NCBI GenBank assembly: GCA_025359125.1
Contig: JANYHI010000063.1
Location: forward strand, 1 to 64,000
Direction of reading: 5' to 3'
DNA from: Cytophagales bacterium
GTDB taxonomy: Bacteria; Bacteroidota; Bacteroidia; Cytophagales; Cyclobacteriaceae
DNA: 64,000 nt
Shown here in pieces: positions 35,892 through 45,009 of the stretch; the stretch's first letter is position 1, and every line of letters begins with the position of its first letter. The notes below the pieces were generated by a model that ran no database searches, had not been told where the DNA came from, and worked only from the letters and a program-made list of their open reading frames with translations. The position numbers were made by a program, and so were the translations under genes.

Positions 35892-36842
35892 TTAGTTAGC
35901 CTCTAATATTTTGAAAAGCTCGTCCAGATTTGGTGTAACGATGATTTCCGTCCTTCTATTCTTTTGCTTATTCTGAGCATTATCATTTGCGGCAAGTGGA
36001 GAAAACTCACCTTTGCCTGCGGCAGTAATTTGTTTAGGAGAAATTCCTGCTCCAATCAAAATTTTAGAAATAGAAGTAGCCCGCAACACACTTAAATCCC
36101 AATTGTCTTCCAAGTAAGTTATCTTCTTAGAAATGGGAACATTATCTGTATGCCCTTCAATCATCATCTGAATATCCTTTTGATCTTTCAATGCTTTGGC
36201 TAATTGTTGCAACGCACCCACACCTTTTGAATCAACGTTTATACTTCCTGATCCGAACAATAATTGCTCAGCTAGTGACACGTAAACCTTTCCGTTCTTA
36301 ACCTTCACCGTTAAATCATTCTCTTTAAAATTAAGCAATGCATTGCTGATTTTATTTTTCAGGTTTTGCACAGCTTTATCTTTGTTAGCCAGCACTAGCT
36401 CCAACTCTTTCACTTTCTTTTCACGGTCTTGTAAACTATTACTCAGCGAATCATTTTGTTTTCTGGTTTTATCCAAATTCTCTTGGATGGCTAATAATTG
36501 ATCACGTTGCTGCGCCATATCGCGATTAAGCTTGCCGCTATTCGTTAAAAGATTTTTGTAGTTACCATTGAGTTGATCGTACTCTTTATTTAATAACTCA
36601 GCTTTCTTTTGGTTTGCCCGATAAGATTGTTCTAAGGCAGCGGAATCTGATTTAAGTTTTTTCAACGATTCGCCCAAAGAAGTTAATGAAGCATTTGCTT
36701 TATCTAATTCGTTATTGCGGTCAGCAAGATCGCCTTCTACTTTTACTTTCTGTGCCAGCATATCATCAAACTTCTTTTTGGAAACAACACAAGAAGAAAA
36801 TAGTAGAATAGATGCAAGGATTAAAAAATGGTGTATTCTCAT
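35892..36842 (-). CDS. OmpA-family lipoprotein with coiled coil
   Basis: A lipoprotein signal (SILLFSSC, Cys about residue 18) is followed by a long coiled coil (about 25-165, rich in Leu, Lys, Asn and Asp). A C-terminal OmpA/MotB peptidoglycan-binding domain follows, with IMIEGHTDNVPI, NWDLSVLRATSISKIL and NRRTEIIVTP. It should be anchored in the outer membrane by lipid and bind peptidoglycan at the other end, with the coiled coil as spacer. Similar proteins are common in Bacteroidota. The downstream end lies close to the SlyD terminator. Confidence 0.9.
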   Translation of the reverse strand: MRIHHFLILASILLFSSCVVSKKKFDDMLAQKVKVEGDLADRNNELDKANASLTSLGESLKKLKSDSAALEQSYRANQKKAELLNKEYDQLNGNYKNLLTNSGKLNRDMAQQRDQLLAIQENLDKTRKQNDSLSNSLQDREKKVKELELVLANKDKAVQNLKNKISNALLNFKENDLTVKVKNGKVYVSLAEQLLFGSGSINVDSKGVGALQQLAKALKDQKDIQMMIEGHTDNVPISKKITYLEDNWDLSVLRATSISKILIGAGISPKQITAAGKGEFSPLAANDNAQNKQKNRRTEIIVTPNLDELFKILEAN

Positions 36843-36934
36843 AGCTTAAAAAATTTATGAAACAAATATCTTAAATTAAATACAATTGTTACTTTACATG
36901 AGAATCAAAAATCGCAAATCTTAAATCTACACAC

Positions 36935-37798
36935 ATGGAAGGCATGCTAAAACCAGGATCACTTCAAGGCAAAACGGTTATCATAACCGGTGGCGGCACG
37001 GGTTTGGGAAAATCGATGGGTAAATACATGTTGGAGTTAGGCGCCAATCTGGTTATTACCAGCAGAAAAAAAGAAGTGCTGGACAAAACAGCGGCCGAAC
37101 TGGAACAAGCAACAGGTGGAAAAGTGTTGGCACTAGGATGTGATGTGCGCAAGTACGAAGAGATTGAAAATGTAATTAAGGAAACTGAAAAAAGATTTGG
37201 TCAAATTCACGGAGTGCTAAACAATGCTGCGGGAAATTTCATCAGCCCCACCGAGCGACTATCGCACCGAGCGTTTGATATCATTGTTGACATTGTGTTG
37301 AAAGGAACCTATTACATGACTTTGGCTGCTGGCAAAAATTGGATTCAGCAAAAGCAATCGGGCAATTTTTTAAATATTGTTACCACTTATGCCTGGACGG
37401 GCTCTGGTTATGTTGTGCCTTCTGCTTGCAGCAAAGCTGGCGTGCTTGCACTTACCCGATCACTTGCTGTTGAGTGGGCAAAGTACAAAATTAGAAGTAA
37501 CGCAATTGCGCCCGGCCCTTTCCCTACAGAAGGTGCGTGGAGCAGATTGCTTCCAGGAGACCTCGTTAAAAAATTTGATCCTGCTGCACGCATTCCTTTA
37601 AAGCGAGTTGGTGAACATCAGGAGTTAGCAAACCTTGCCGCATATTTAATGTCTGATTACTCTGCTTATATTAATGGAGAAGTCATTACGATTGATGGAG
37701 GTGAGTGGCTGCGCAACGGAGGTGAGTTCAGTCACCTGGAAACGATACCCGAAGAAATGTGGGATCAATTAGAAAAAACAAAAGGCAAAGGAGCATAA
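36935..37798 (+). CDS. SDR oxidoreductase, 2,4-dienoyl-CoA reductase-like
   Basis: A classical SDR fold: TGGGTGLGKSMGKYMLELGANLVITSRKKE (NADPH type by the Arg after the second strand), LNNAAGNFISPTERL and a Ser/Tyr/Lys region near VVPSACSKAGVLALTRSLAVEW. The catalytic Tyr position appears as VPSACSK, where peroxisomal-type 2,4-dienoyl-CoA reductases also depart from YxxxK. Length 287 aa fits. It would act in unsaturated fatty acid oxidation. bioF begins at the base after its stop codon, so it is probably co-transcribed with the biotin genes. Confidence 0.85.
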   Translation: MEGMLKPGSLQGKTVIITGGGTGLGKSMGKYMLELGANLVITSRKKEVLDKTAAELEQATGGKVLALGCDVRKYEEIENVIKETEKRFGQIHGVLNNAAGNFISPTERLSHRAFDIIVDIVLKGTYYMTLAAGKNWIQQKQSGNFLNIVTTYAWTGSGYVVPSACSKAGVLALTRSLAVEWAKYKIRSNAIAPGPFPTEGAWSRLLPGDLVKKFDPAARIPLKRVGEHQELANLAAYLMSDYSAYINGEVITIDGGEWLRNGGEFSHLETIPEEMWDQLEKTKGKGA

Positions 37799-38959
37799 AT
37801 GGATTTAGAAAGTTGGATAGAGCAGGCGCTGCAATTGCGCAGCGAAAAAGGGACGCTGAGAAATTTATCCATCTCTGAAAATAAAATTGACTTTGTTTCC
37901 AATGATTACTTAGGACTAGCGCAATCAGAAAAACTTTATCAACTAATTGAAGAGAAGTACAAACAACTTCAACTTCATAGAAATGGATCAACGGGTTCTC
38001 GGCTATTGGCTGGCAATAGTGCCTTGGCTGACGAAATTGAATCTTATCTCGCAAAAAAAATATTTAAGTCTGAAAAAACACTTTTATTTAATTCAGGCTA
38101 CACGGCAAATCTCGCTGTGCTTTCGTGTATTCCTCAAAAAGGAGATGTAATTTTTTATGATGAGTTAGTTCATGCGTGCATGCATGATGGCGCAAGACTT
38201 AGTAAAGCCGATCGAATTAGTTTTAAGCACAATGATCTGATTGACCTTGAATCGAAATTTGATAAGCATATTGGCAGAAAATTTATTGCGGTCGAATCCA
38301 TTTACTCAATGGATGGAGATCAATGTCCTTTAGTTGAGTTAGTAGCTCTGGCAAAAAAATACAATGCTTCTATTATTTTAGATGAAGCGCACAGCACCGG
38401 AAGTTATGGAGAGAATGGATCGGGCTTAGCTTGTGCGTTAGGTGTGGCTTCTCAAATTGATATTCGTATTTATACATTTGGCAAGGCAATGGGTGTACAT
38501 GGCGCTTGCGTTGCTGGCTCAGAAGTTCTCACCCATTATCTGATCAATTTTGCAAGGCCGTTTATTTACACAACTGCACCCACGCCACACAGCTTGATTA
38601 GTATCCAATGTGCATTTGAATTTCTGCGGCAAGAAATATCGTTACAGCAAAAACTAAAAAGCAATATCAATTATTTTCTTAATCAGTTTGAAAAACTAAA
38701 ATGGAAAAAATCACCGAGCAACAGTGCTATCCAATCCATTTTAATAAAGGGAAATGAAGAGGTGAAACTGCTCGCTGCTCAATTACAGGATGCAGGATTG
38801 GATTGCCGGGCCATTCGTTCGCCAACTGTAAAAATCGGAACCGAGCGTATTAGAATTTGTTTACATACCTCTAATACGAATGAAGATATTGACAAATTAA
38901 TTTTGAGGTTGCACGAGTATTCTATTTCTAAGTCAGTTATAAAAGAACTTGAACCCTAG
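37799..38959 (+). CDS. bioF: 8-amino-7-oxononanoate synthase
   Basis: A PLP enzyme of the alpha-oxoamine synthase family: FVSNDYLGLAQSEKL, GSTGSRLLAGN, FNSGYTANLAVLS, ILDEAHSTGSYGENGSG and TFGKAMGVHGACVAG (Lys-PLP site). In the series with bioD and bioA downstream, it should join pimeloyl-thioester and alanine to give KAPA. Length of 386 aa is normal. It starts directly after the SDR stop (TAAATG), and its 3' end contains the apparent promoter of bioD. Confidence 0.92.
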   Translation: MDLESWIEQALQLRSEKGTLRNLSISENKIDFVSNDYLGLAQSEKLYQLIEEKYKQLQLHRNGSTGSRLLAGNSALADEIESYLAKKIFKSEKTLLFNSGYTANLAVLSCIPQKGDVIFYDELVHACMHDGARLSKADRISFKHNDLIDLESKFDKHIGRKFIAVESIYSMDGDQCPLVELVALAKKYNASIILDEAHSTGSYGENGSGLACALGVASQIDIRIYTFGKAMGVHGACVAGSEVLTHYLINFARPFIYTTAPTPHSLISIQCAFEFLRQEISLQQKLKSNINYFLNQFEKLKWKKSPSNSAIQSILIKGNEEVKLLAAQLQDAGLDCRAIRSPTVKIGTERIRICLHTSNTNEDIDKLILRLHEYSISKSVIKELEP

Positions 38960-38976
38960 AAATTCTTTTACCTTTG
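38949..38976 (+). promoter_or_regulatory. Promoter for bioD inside the end of bioF
   Basis: TTG at 38949-38951 and TACCTTTG at 38969-38976 are 17 bases apart and match the Bacteroidota consensus. The -7 box ends 5 bases before the chosen bioD start codon at 38982, so a transcript from here would have almost no leader. It gives bioD-bioA expression independent of bioF. Confidence 0.55.
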
Positions 38977-38981
38977 CAATA

Positions 38982-39593
38982 ATGAATAATAAAGTGAATT
39001 ATTTTATTACCGCTATTGGCACCGATTCAGGAAAAACACTAGCCGCAGCAATATTATGTAAAGCGCTTGGAGCCGATTATTGGAAGCCCGTTCAAGCAGG
39101 TTTACCGCGCGATGCAGATACGATTAAAATGCTAATGCCAGGCTGTAAAATTCATCCAGAAACCTATTTACTAACTACACCGGCATCACCTCATGCAGCT
39201 GCTAAGATTGATGGCGTGGAGATCGACCTGAATAAGTTTACTATTCCGACTACAAATAATTCATTGGTGATTGAAGGTGCGGGTGGTTGCCTCGTTCCAC
39301 TCAATGATCGTGATTTTATAATTGATATTCCAAAAAAATTGAAACTGCCGATCGTATTAGTTGCCAATCTTTATTTAGGAAGTATTAACCATACACTATT
39401 AACTATTAATTACTTAAAGCAACATGATCTTGATGTAAAGGGGATTATTATTAACGGCAAATCAAATCCTGAAAGCGAGCGAATCATTCTCAAGCATTCC
39501 GATTATCACGTAATCTGGCATATCAAAGAAGAAGTTGAAATAAATGAAGAGGTAGTTGCCCGTTACGCTGAAAAAATCAGGCAAAAAATTTAA
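38982..39593 (+). CDS. bioD: Dethiobiotin synthetase
   Basis: The 203-aa protein begins MNNKVNYFITAIGTDSGKTLAAAILCKALG, with the ATP loop GTDSGKT, then YWKPVQAGL and VIEGAGGCLVPLNDR. These are the standard BioD sites for DAPA and ATP/CO2 chemistry. I chose ATG 38982 because an earlier in-frame start would add residues overlapping bioF without conservation. It lies between bioF and bioA in the biotin cluster and acts as a cytoplasmic dimer. Confidence 0.92.
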   Translation: MNNKVNYFITAIGTDSGKTLAAAILCKALGADYWKPVQAGLPRDADTIKMLMPGCKIHPETYLLTTPASPHAAAKIDGVEIDLNKFTIPTTNNSLVIEGAGGCLVPLNDRDFIIDIPKKLKLPIVLVANLYLGSINHTLLTINYLKQHDLDVKGIIINGKSNPESERIILKHSDYHVIWHIKEEVEINEEVVARYAEKIRQKI

Positions 39594-39674
39594 TCTGTTA
39601 ATATTTATTTTAATGGTCAGATTGAATGGTCAAAAATTAACAAGTAGTTAAATAAAAAAAATAGTGGTCATTTA

Positions 39675-40955
39675 ATGAATCTTTTAGAGAAAGATCGAAA
39701 ATATATTTGGCATCCTTTTACTCCATTAGAGGTAGAGGAAGATTCGATTCTAATCGAATCTGCTAATGGTATTTATTTACACACTGCCGAGGGAAAAAAA
39801 ATTATTGATGCCGTCTCTTCTTGGTGGGTAAATCTTCATGGCCATAGCCATCCGGTAATCGCGAAAGCCATTGCCGAACAAGCTTTACAACTAGAGCATG
39901 TGATCTTTGCAGGTTTTACACATGCGCCTGCTATTACTCTTGCGGAAAATTTATTGAGCATTCTGCCATCTAATCAATCTAAGATTTTTTTCTCTGATGA
40001 TGGAAGCACCGCAGTAGAAGTAGGTTTAAAAATGGCAATGCAATACTGGTATAATAAAGGTATCAACACAAAAAATAAAATTATTGCACTGGAAGGTGCC
40101 TACCACGGAGATACTTTCGGAGCGATGTCAGTAGGATCGCGTGATTCGTTCAATGTCGCTTTCAATAATTATTTATTTCAAGTAAACTCCTTAGAATTTC
40201 CCACTAAAGAAAATGAAGAGAAAGTAATAGAAGATTTTAAAAATCTAGTGAGTAAAAAAGATGTAGGCGTTTTTATTTTCGAGCCGTTGGTGCAAGGGGC
40301 GGCCGGTATGAGAATGTATTCTGCAGCACTACTCGATAAACTTATTTCTATTGCCAATGAAAATGCAGTTGTATGCTTGGCAGATGAAGTGTTTACCGGC
40401 TTTGGCAGAACCGGAAAATTATTTGCTTCTGATCATCTAAAGAATAAGCCAGACATTATTGCTCTTTCTAAAGGAATAACGGGAGGAAGCATGCCGCTGG
40501 GTGTTACAAGCTGTTCTTCAAAAATTACTACAGCTTTTGAAGCAACCGAAAATTCGAAGACACTGTATCACGGCCATTCTTATACTGCCAATCCGTTAGC
40601 ATGTGCCGCTGCCAATGCAAGTTTTCAAATTCTTACCAGCCAAGATTGTCTGAGGAATATTGACAGGATAAGTAAGAAAATAAAAATCTACGAGAGGGAA
40701 TTAGCAAAACATAAAAACGTAAAAGAAGTGAGGAGCCTGGGAACGATATTGGCAGTAGAACTCTTAACAAAAGATTCTACTTCCTATACCAATCCGGTAA
40801 GAAAAAAAATCTATCACTACTTTTTATCGAGGGGGATTTTGTTGCGGCCTTTAGGAAATGTTATGTACGTTTTGCCTCCGTACATAACATCTGACTCAGA
40901 ACTTGATTTTATATTCACCACAATCGGTGAATTTCTGGATACTCTTGAAACTTAG
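39675..40955 (+). CDS. bioA: Adenosylmethionine-8-amino-7-oxononanoate aminotransferase
   Basis: A class III aminotransferase of 426 aa with the BioA N-terminal signature DRKYIWHPFTPL, DAVSSWWVNLHGHSHP, ALEGAYHGDTFGAMSVG, CLADEVFTGFGRTGKLF and the Lys-PLP site ALSKGITGG. It turns KAPA to DAPA with SAM as amino donor. It follows bioD after 81 bases. bioB, bioC and bioH are not in this window, so the pathway is completed elsewhere or by salvage. Confidence 0.95.
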   Translation: MNLLEKDRKYIWHPFTPLEVEEDSILIESANGIYLHTAEGKKIIDAVSSWWVNLHGHSHPVIAKAIAEQALQLEHVIFAGFTHAPAITLAENLLSILPSNQSKIFFSDDGSTAVEVGLKMAMQYWYNKGINTKNKIIALEGAYHGDTFGAMSVGSRDSFNVAFNNYLFQVNSLEFPTKENEEKVIEDFKNLVSKKDVGVFIFEPLVQGAAGMRMYSAALLDKLISIANENAVVCLADEVFTGFGRTGKLFASDHLKNKPDIIALSKGITGGSMPLGVTSCSSKITTAFEATENSKTLYHGHSYTANPLACAAANASFQILTSQDCLRNIDRISKKIKIYERELAKHKNVKEVRSLGTILAVELLTKDSTSYTNPVRKKIYHYFLSRGILLRPLGNVMYVLPPYITSDSELDFIFTTIGEFLDTLET

Positions 40956-40966
40956 CCTAGAAAAAA

Positions 40967-41188
40967 CTAAACTTTTGTCTTCTTAATCTTCTTTTCTTCT
41001 ACTCTTTTTCCGTTGCGGTGCTCGCCTAAAATGATCACATCTTTAGTTGTTTCATATTGCTTAGCAGCCTGAAACATTGCCACTTCTGTGTCTCGAATTA
41101 GGATCATACCGCTTTTAGCGCCTTTGTTACGCACTTCAATGTACCAGCCGTCTTTTTTTTTCTTCGGCAAAATTGGAGGTCTTCCCAT
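40967..41188 (-). CDS. Small basic conserved protein (73 aa)
   Basis: The family is not named to my knowledge. The protein is short and basic (MGRPPILPKKKKDGWYIEVRN, then a Lys-rich tail KKIKKTKV), with no membrane segment, and could bind nucleic acid. Its reality is supported by a fully consensus promoter on the minus strand (41238-41267) and a hairpin in the leader. It converges on bioA with 11 bases between stops. Confidence 0.7.
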   Translation of the reverse strand: MGRPPILPKKKKDGWYIEVRNKGAKSGMILIRDTEVAMFQAAKQYETTKDVIILGEHRNGKRVEEKKIKKTKV

Positions 41189-41205
41189 GTTTTTTTGTGA
41201 TTTAT

Positions 41206-41225
41206 GGGCTAATTAGCCCGTTTTT
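41206..41225. terminator. Leader hairpin / plus-strand terminator
   Basis: GGGCT (41206-41210) and AGCCC (41215-41219) pair around AATT, followed on the plus strand by GTTTTT. On the plus strand this could end readthrough from bioA. On the minus strand it lies in the leader of the 73-aa gene, 18 bases before its start. Confidence 0.5.
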
Positions 41226-41237
41226 AGAAATGAAGTG

Positions 41238-41267
41238 CAAAGATAATTTTTTTATACCGATGAGCAA
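41238..41267 (-). promoter_or_regulatory. Promoter of the 73-aa gene
   Basis: On the minus strand TTG (41265-41267) and TATCTTTG (41238-41245) are separated by 19 bases, a full match to the Bacteroidota consensus. Transcription should start near 41231, giving a leader of about 43 bases that contains the GGGCT/AGCCC hairpin. Confidence 0.7.
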
Positions 41268-41378
41268 GGCATTTATTCGGTTATATCTGATACCAATGCT
41301 AGCTAATCTTTGTAAATCAACGAGTTAAAGTGCTTAGGCAGTAGTTTCTTTCTGCTGCTTTCGGCATAAGTTGATTGT

Positions 41379-41789
41379 TTAGCTTTTGCGTCTGATCACA
41401 AAGCATTCTTTAAATTGTTCCATTCCAATCTTAGGATAATAATTTACAGCCTTCGGTGCGGCCAGAAGAATAAGCTGTGCATCTTGTTCATTGGCAACTT
41501 CGTGTGTTTTATTAATCAATTCTTTACCAATTCCCTTGTGTTGATAATTTTCATCTACTGCTAAATCTGATAAATAACAACAGAAAGCAAAATCGCTTAA
41601 GGCACGAGAAATACCCACGAGCAAATCTCCATCCCAAGCCGTAATTAAAATATTAGCGTGCATCAACATTTTTTCAATTCGCACATGATCCTGTACTGGC
41701 CGCCTCTCTGCTAATGTAGATCGTTTGAGTAAATCAATAAACTGATCAACTGAAATCTTTCGATCGGTTGAGTAACAAATTAAACTCAT
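41379..41789 (-). CDS. GNAT-family N-acetyltransferase
   Basis: The 136-aa protein has the GNAT acetyl-CoA loop: LSDLAVDENYQHKGIGKELINKTHEVANE (Q/RxxGxG/A as QHKGIG). It ends with the beta-strand arrangement AVNYYPKIGMEQF. The substrate is not predictable. It lies 6 bases behind ilvE on the same strand and may be co-transcribed. Confidence 0.85.
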   Translation of the reverse strand: MSLICYSTDRKISVDQFIDLLKRSTLAERRPVQDHVRIEKMLMHANILITAWDGDLLVGISRALSDFAFCCYLSDLAVDENYQHKGIGKELINKTHEVANEQDAQLILLAAPKAVNYYPKIGMEQFKECFVIRRKS

Positions 41790-41795
41790 GGGTGA

Positions 41796-42869
41796 TTATC
41801 CTCTAACCAAATAATTCCAGCCGTGCACATCGGGCGAAAGACCCATGCGGATTTCATTCAATTTTTTCTTTACGCGAAGTTGAAAACTGTTTACGTCCAC
41901 AGCTGGTAAATTATTATCGACACCATGAATGTGAATCATGGCAATTTGAGAAACCACCGCGGCCGTGCCCACACCAAATGCTTCTGTGATAGTTCCTTTT
42001 TTAAAAGCTTCTTGAAGTTCTGCCACAGAAACTCTTCTCTCCTCTTTTTCGATTTCTAAACTTTTAGAAAGTACAAGAATAGAATCTCGTGTTACACCAT
42101 CTAATAATGAAGTAGATAATTTTGGTGTTATCAGTTTACCATCGATCACAAACATCACGTTCATCGCACCAGATTCATCAATATAGGCGTGGTCTTTTGC
42201 ATCTGTCCACAACACCTGATCGAAACCTTGCTTCTGGGCTAACATGGTTGGATAGAAAGCTCCACCATAATTACCTGCACATTTTGCAAAGCCTGTTCCG
42301 CCTTCAGCAGCACGTACAAATTCTTCTTCTACTTTTACACGAACTGGTTTGGCAAAATAAGGCCCGACCGGGCTAGTGAGAATTATAAATTTATATTCAT
42401 CGGCCACCTTCACACCAAGCTTTGCTTCTGATGCAAATACAAATGGTCTTAAGTATAAAGACGATCCTTCCGTAGTAGGAATCCAATCTGCATCTACTTC
42501 AATGAGTGCGCTCAAGCAATTCAAAAATAATTCTTCTGGCACCGCAGGCATGCACATGCGCTCGAGTGACTTCAATAATCTTTTGTGATGACGCTCGGGT
42601 CGAAAAATAGTAATAACACCTGCATCATTTTTAAACGCCTTCATTCCTTCAAAAACAGATTGACCATAGTGCAACGCAAGCATGGCTGGCGATAAATCTA
42701 AATTTCCATAGGGCTGAATTTTAGGCTCCTTCCATTGGCCGTCTTTGTAGTCAACCACCAACATGTGATCTGAGATGTGCGCGCCAAAACCAAGATTATT
42801 AAAATCAATGCTGGAAAGTCGTGACTTAGCAACTCGCTCTACTTGGATGGATTCTGTTAGTACGGCCAT
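41796..42869 (-). CDS. ilvE: Branched-chain amino acid aminotransferase
   Basis: A class IV PLP aminotransferase of 357 aa with SVFEGMKAFKND, RPERHHKRLLKSLERMCMP, YLRPFVFASE, GGTGFAKCAGNYGGAF (Lys-PLP) and ITEAFGVGTAAVVS. This is the longer (eukaryote-like) BCAT type frequent in Bacteroidota. It performs the last step of Val, Leu and Ile synthesis, and the first step of their breakdown. Confidence 0.95.
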   Translation of the reverse strand: MAVLTESIQVERVAKSRLSSIDFNNLGFGAHISDHMLVVDYKDGQWKEPKIQPYGNLDLSPAMLALHYGQSVFEGMKAFKNDAGVITIFRPERHHKRLLKSLERMCMPAVPEELFLNCLSALIEVDADWIPTTEGSSLYLRPFVFASEAKLGVKVADEYKFIILTSPVGPYFAKPVRVKVEEEFVRAAEGGTGFAKCAGNYGGAFYPTMLAQKQGFDQVLWTDAKDHAYIDESGAMNVMFVIDGKLITPKLSTSLLDGVTRDSILVLSKSLEIEKEERRVSVAELQEAFKKGTITEAFGVGTAAVVSQIAMIHIHGVDNNLPAVDVNSFQLRVKKKLNEIRMGLSPDVHGWNYLVRG

Positions 42870-42939
42870 AGTTTTTGAATTTAATTTATTGGTAAAATTA
42901 CGGAGTTATCACTAATTAAAAATTTATTTCTTTAACAAC

Positions 42940-43566
42940 CTATGAGGGCTTTTCCTTCTTCGCGATGCCATATTTTCTCATTTGAGCAGCTACCGCACCA
43001 GAATTTTCATCACCTCTTTTTTCCAGCTCTGAAATAATGTTTGCGTGATTTTTTTCATCTCGGTTTTGAGATAATTTAAAACTCGCCTCCATGCGATCAA
43101 TAGAAATTTCCAAACCTACTATTCCGCGCATTTCCGTTTCTACATACTTTTTTGACATTTTATCTACTGATACCGGATGCTCAGAATTCTTTTCGTATTT
43201 GTCAGTCAGATGCCTTAATGAATCAAGCAATTCTTCACCTTCAATTATTCGAGGCTTTCCATAAACGTGGACAGCCATATAATTCCAGGTAGGTACATTT
43301 TCGTGATCGTACCACGAGGATGAAATATACGTGTGTGAGCCGGAAAAAATAACCATCACCTCTTCGCTTGGTTTTAACTCTCTTGCTTGCTTATTGCCGC
43401 GACTGATATGACCCACCAATTTGTTATCGGCAGAAAGAATCAATGGAATATGTGTAGCCCACAATTTTCCATCTACCGTATTTACTAAAATGGCAAAACC
43501 ATTTTGACGAATAAAGTCTTTCAACTCTTCATCAGTAAAATTTTTTGCATATGCCGGGCTATACAT
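42940..43566 (-). CDS. PaiB-like FMN-binding protein
   Basis: The 208-aa protein matches the FMN-binding split-barrel family of PaiB: MYSPAYAKNFTDEELKDFI, FAILVNTVDGKLWATHIPL, SHTYISSSWYDHENVPTWNYMAVHVYG, and SFKLSQNRDEKNHANIISEL. In Bacillus PaiB is linked to repression of sporulation and degradative enzymes, but in other phyla it may be a flavoenzyme or stress protein. It starts 4 bases after the DinB-like gene ends, so the two are probably co-transcribed. Confidence 0.88.
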   Translation of the reverse strand: MYSPAYAKNFTDEELKDFIRQNGFAILVNTVDGKLWATHIPLILSADNKLVGHISRGNKQARELKPSEEVMVIFSGSHTYISSSWYDHENVPTWNYMAVHVYGKPRIIEGEELLDSLRHLTDKYEKNSEHPVSVDKMSKKYVETEMRGIVGLEISIDRMEASFKLSQNRDEKNHANIISELEKRGDENSGAVAAQMRKYGIAKKEKPS

Positions 43567-43569
43567 ATT

Positions 43570-44067
43570 TTATTTTTTTAATGATCTCAAATAAACAATA
43601 ATATCTGTACTCTGGATTTTACTAGTTCCAAGTTGATGCAATAAGGTGGTTATTTGGCCGCGATGATACGCTCCATGATTAACAATGTGATAAATTAAAT
43701 CTTCTACTACGTCTTCAAAAGAATCGCCTTTCAAATTCTTATAGCTGATTTTTTCTGTAAGAAAATCACACCCCTTCATGTTGATGAAAGATTGCAAATC
43801 TTTTGACGACTCAACAACACCTTCCAATATCATTTTGCAATCACCATGGAAGTTTTTTGATGGCCAATCCAACAAACTCATTCCTTTCATTCGGTTTAAC
43901 CAGATTACCTCGGCATCCCAAATATGCAACAGTGTTTTTGCGATAGAGGTAAAACTACTTTTTATTTCTCTATTTAAAATTTCTTCATCCAGCTGACTCA
44001 ACGTATCAGTCATTCTGGTAGTAGCCCAAAAAGAATATTCTAAATGCTGATGTACCGTGTATGGCAT
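43570..44067 (-). CDS. DinB-family protein
   Basis: The 165-aa four-helix protein starts MPYTVHQHLEYSFWATTRM (first metal His) and contains LLHIWDAEVIWLNRM (second His) and IYHIVNHGAYHRGQITTLLHQLG (the HxxxH of the last helix). These are the metal ligands of the DinB/YfiT-like group, which includes bacillithiol and other thiol transferases. The name does not imply the DNA polymerase DinB. It lies between a PanE-like and a PaiB-like gene, 6 and 3 bases away. Confidence 0.88.
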   Translation of the reverse strand: MPYTVHQHLEYSFWATTRMTDTLSQLDEEILNREIKSSFTSIAKTLLHIWDAEVIWLNRMKGMSLLDWPSKNFHGDCKMILEGVVESSKDLQSFINMKGCDFLTEKISYKNLKGDSFEDVVEDLIYHIVNHGAYHRGQITTLLHQLGTSKIQSTDIIVYLRSLKK

Positions 44068-44073
44068 ATTTTT

Positions 44074-44994
44074 TTATCTGTACAATTTCGATTTCAACTT
44101 TATCAACTCTCCTAATAATTTAGTTTCCGGCACAGCGTTTTCTTGGCTCAATGATTTTGCCATATCTACTATCGCAAAGTTTAATGTCTCTATTTCGGTT
44201 TGTCTTTTATTTTTAATGTCTTGTAGAGTAGAGATGAGTTGGCCGTCTGATAATTTACTTATTAATAAAAGACTTTCTACTACTTCATCAACACGTAAAG
44301 AAACTCCTTTGGCATTGCAAACTAAGACACACTCGGATATCACTCTTTTTGCCATTTTAAAAGCGGACTCATCACGGTGAAATACGCCATTATCAATTTC
44401 TAAAAGCGGACAGATAGAATTGAAAACACTATTTACGATTGCCTTTTTCCATATTACCTTTTGTATTTCAATCTCAGGCTTAAATGGAAAATAAGGAGTA
44501 CTAATTTGTTCAACAATTTCATTTAATATAAGCTCACTTCCTTTTATCACCCCAACGGGCGACACTGAAACTGGCTTGAAACTTAATTTGTTATTAGAAG
44601 AGTTTTGGCTAGTTACAAAAAGAACACATCGATAGATTTCAGAGAAATCGTGATCAATAAAAATTTGCTCGATACCCAACCCATTTTGCAAAATCACAAT
44701 AGGCGAATTCTTTACCTTATTTTTAAGTTGAAGAGATAAATTTTTATTTCCATATGATTTGTTGGTTAACACAATAATCCCATCCAACCTATCGAAATTA
44801 CTCAGCGTGTTAATCTCAATCTCTGCCTCAATTTCCGTTTTGTCATTTAGAATAATCTGAATTCTTTCAAGATGTTTTGACTGATCGTCAATACTCCCAC
44901 GAAGGATAACGACATCTCTATTTTCGCGTTTCAAAAAAACAGCTAACGCTTTTCCAATGGCACCAGATCCGATGATGAATATTTTTTTCTCCAT
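44074..44994 (-). CDS. Ketopantoate reductase-like (PanE/ApbA) dehydrogenase
   Basis: The protein has the NADPH loop GSGAIGKALAVFL at residues 8-20, VILQNGLGIEQIF and a C-terminal helical domain with WKKAIVNSVFNSICPLLE, where the Lys and Asn are the usual PanE catalytic residues. At 306 aa it fits ApbA/PanE, which reduces ketopantoate to pantoate for coenzyme A. Such paralogues often have other substrates. The neighbouring detoxification-type genes do not settle the matter. Confidence 0.82.
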   Translation of the reverse strand: MEKKIFIIGSGAIGKALAVFLKRENRDVVILRGSIDDQSKHLERIQIILNDKTEIEAEIEINTLSNFDRLDGIIVLTNKSYGNKNLSLQLKNKVKNSPIVILQNGLGIEQIFIDHDFSEIYRCVLFVTSQNSSNNKLSFKPVSVSPVGVIKGSELILNEIVEQISTPYFPFKPEIEIQKVIWKKAIVNSVFNSICPLLEIDNGVFHRDESAFKMAKRVISECVLVCNAKGVSLRVDEVVESLLLISKLSDGQLISTLQDIKNKRQTEIETLNFAIVDMAKSLSQENAVPETKLLGELIKLKSKLYR

Positions 44995-45009
44995 TTGCGC
45001 AATCCTAAG

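Noticed and set aside
43570-44067. DinB as a translesion DNA polymerase
   Set aside because: The 165-aa protein is the unrelated four-helix DinB/YfiT metal-binding family, not the Y-family polymerase of the same name.
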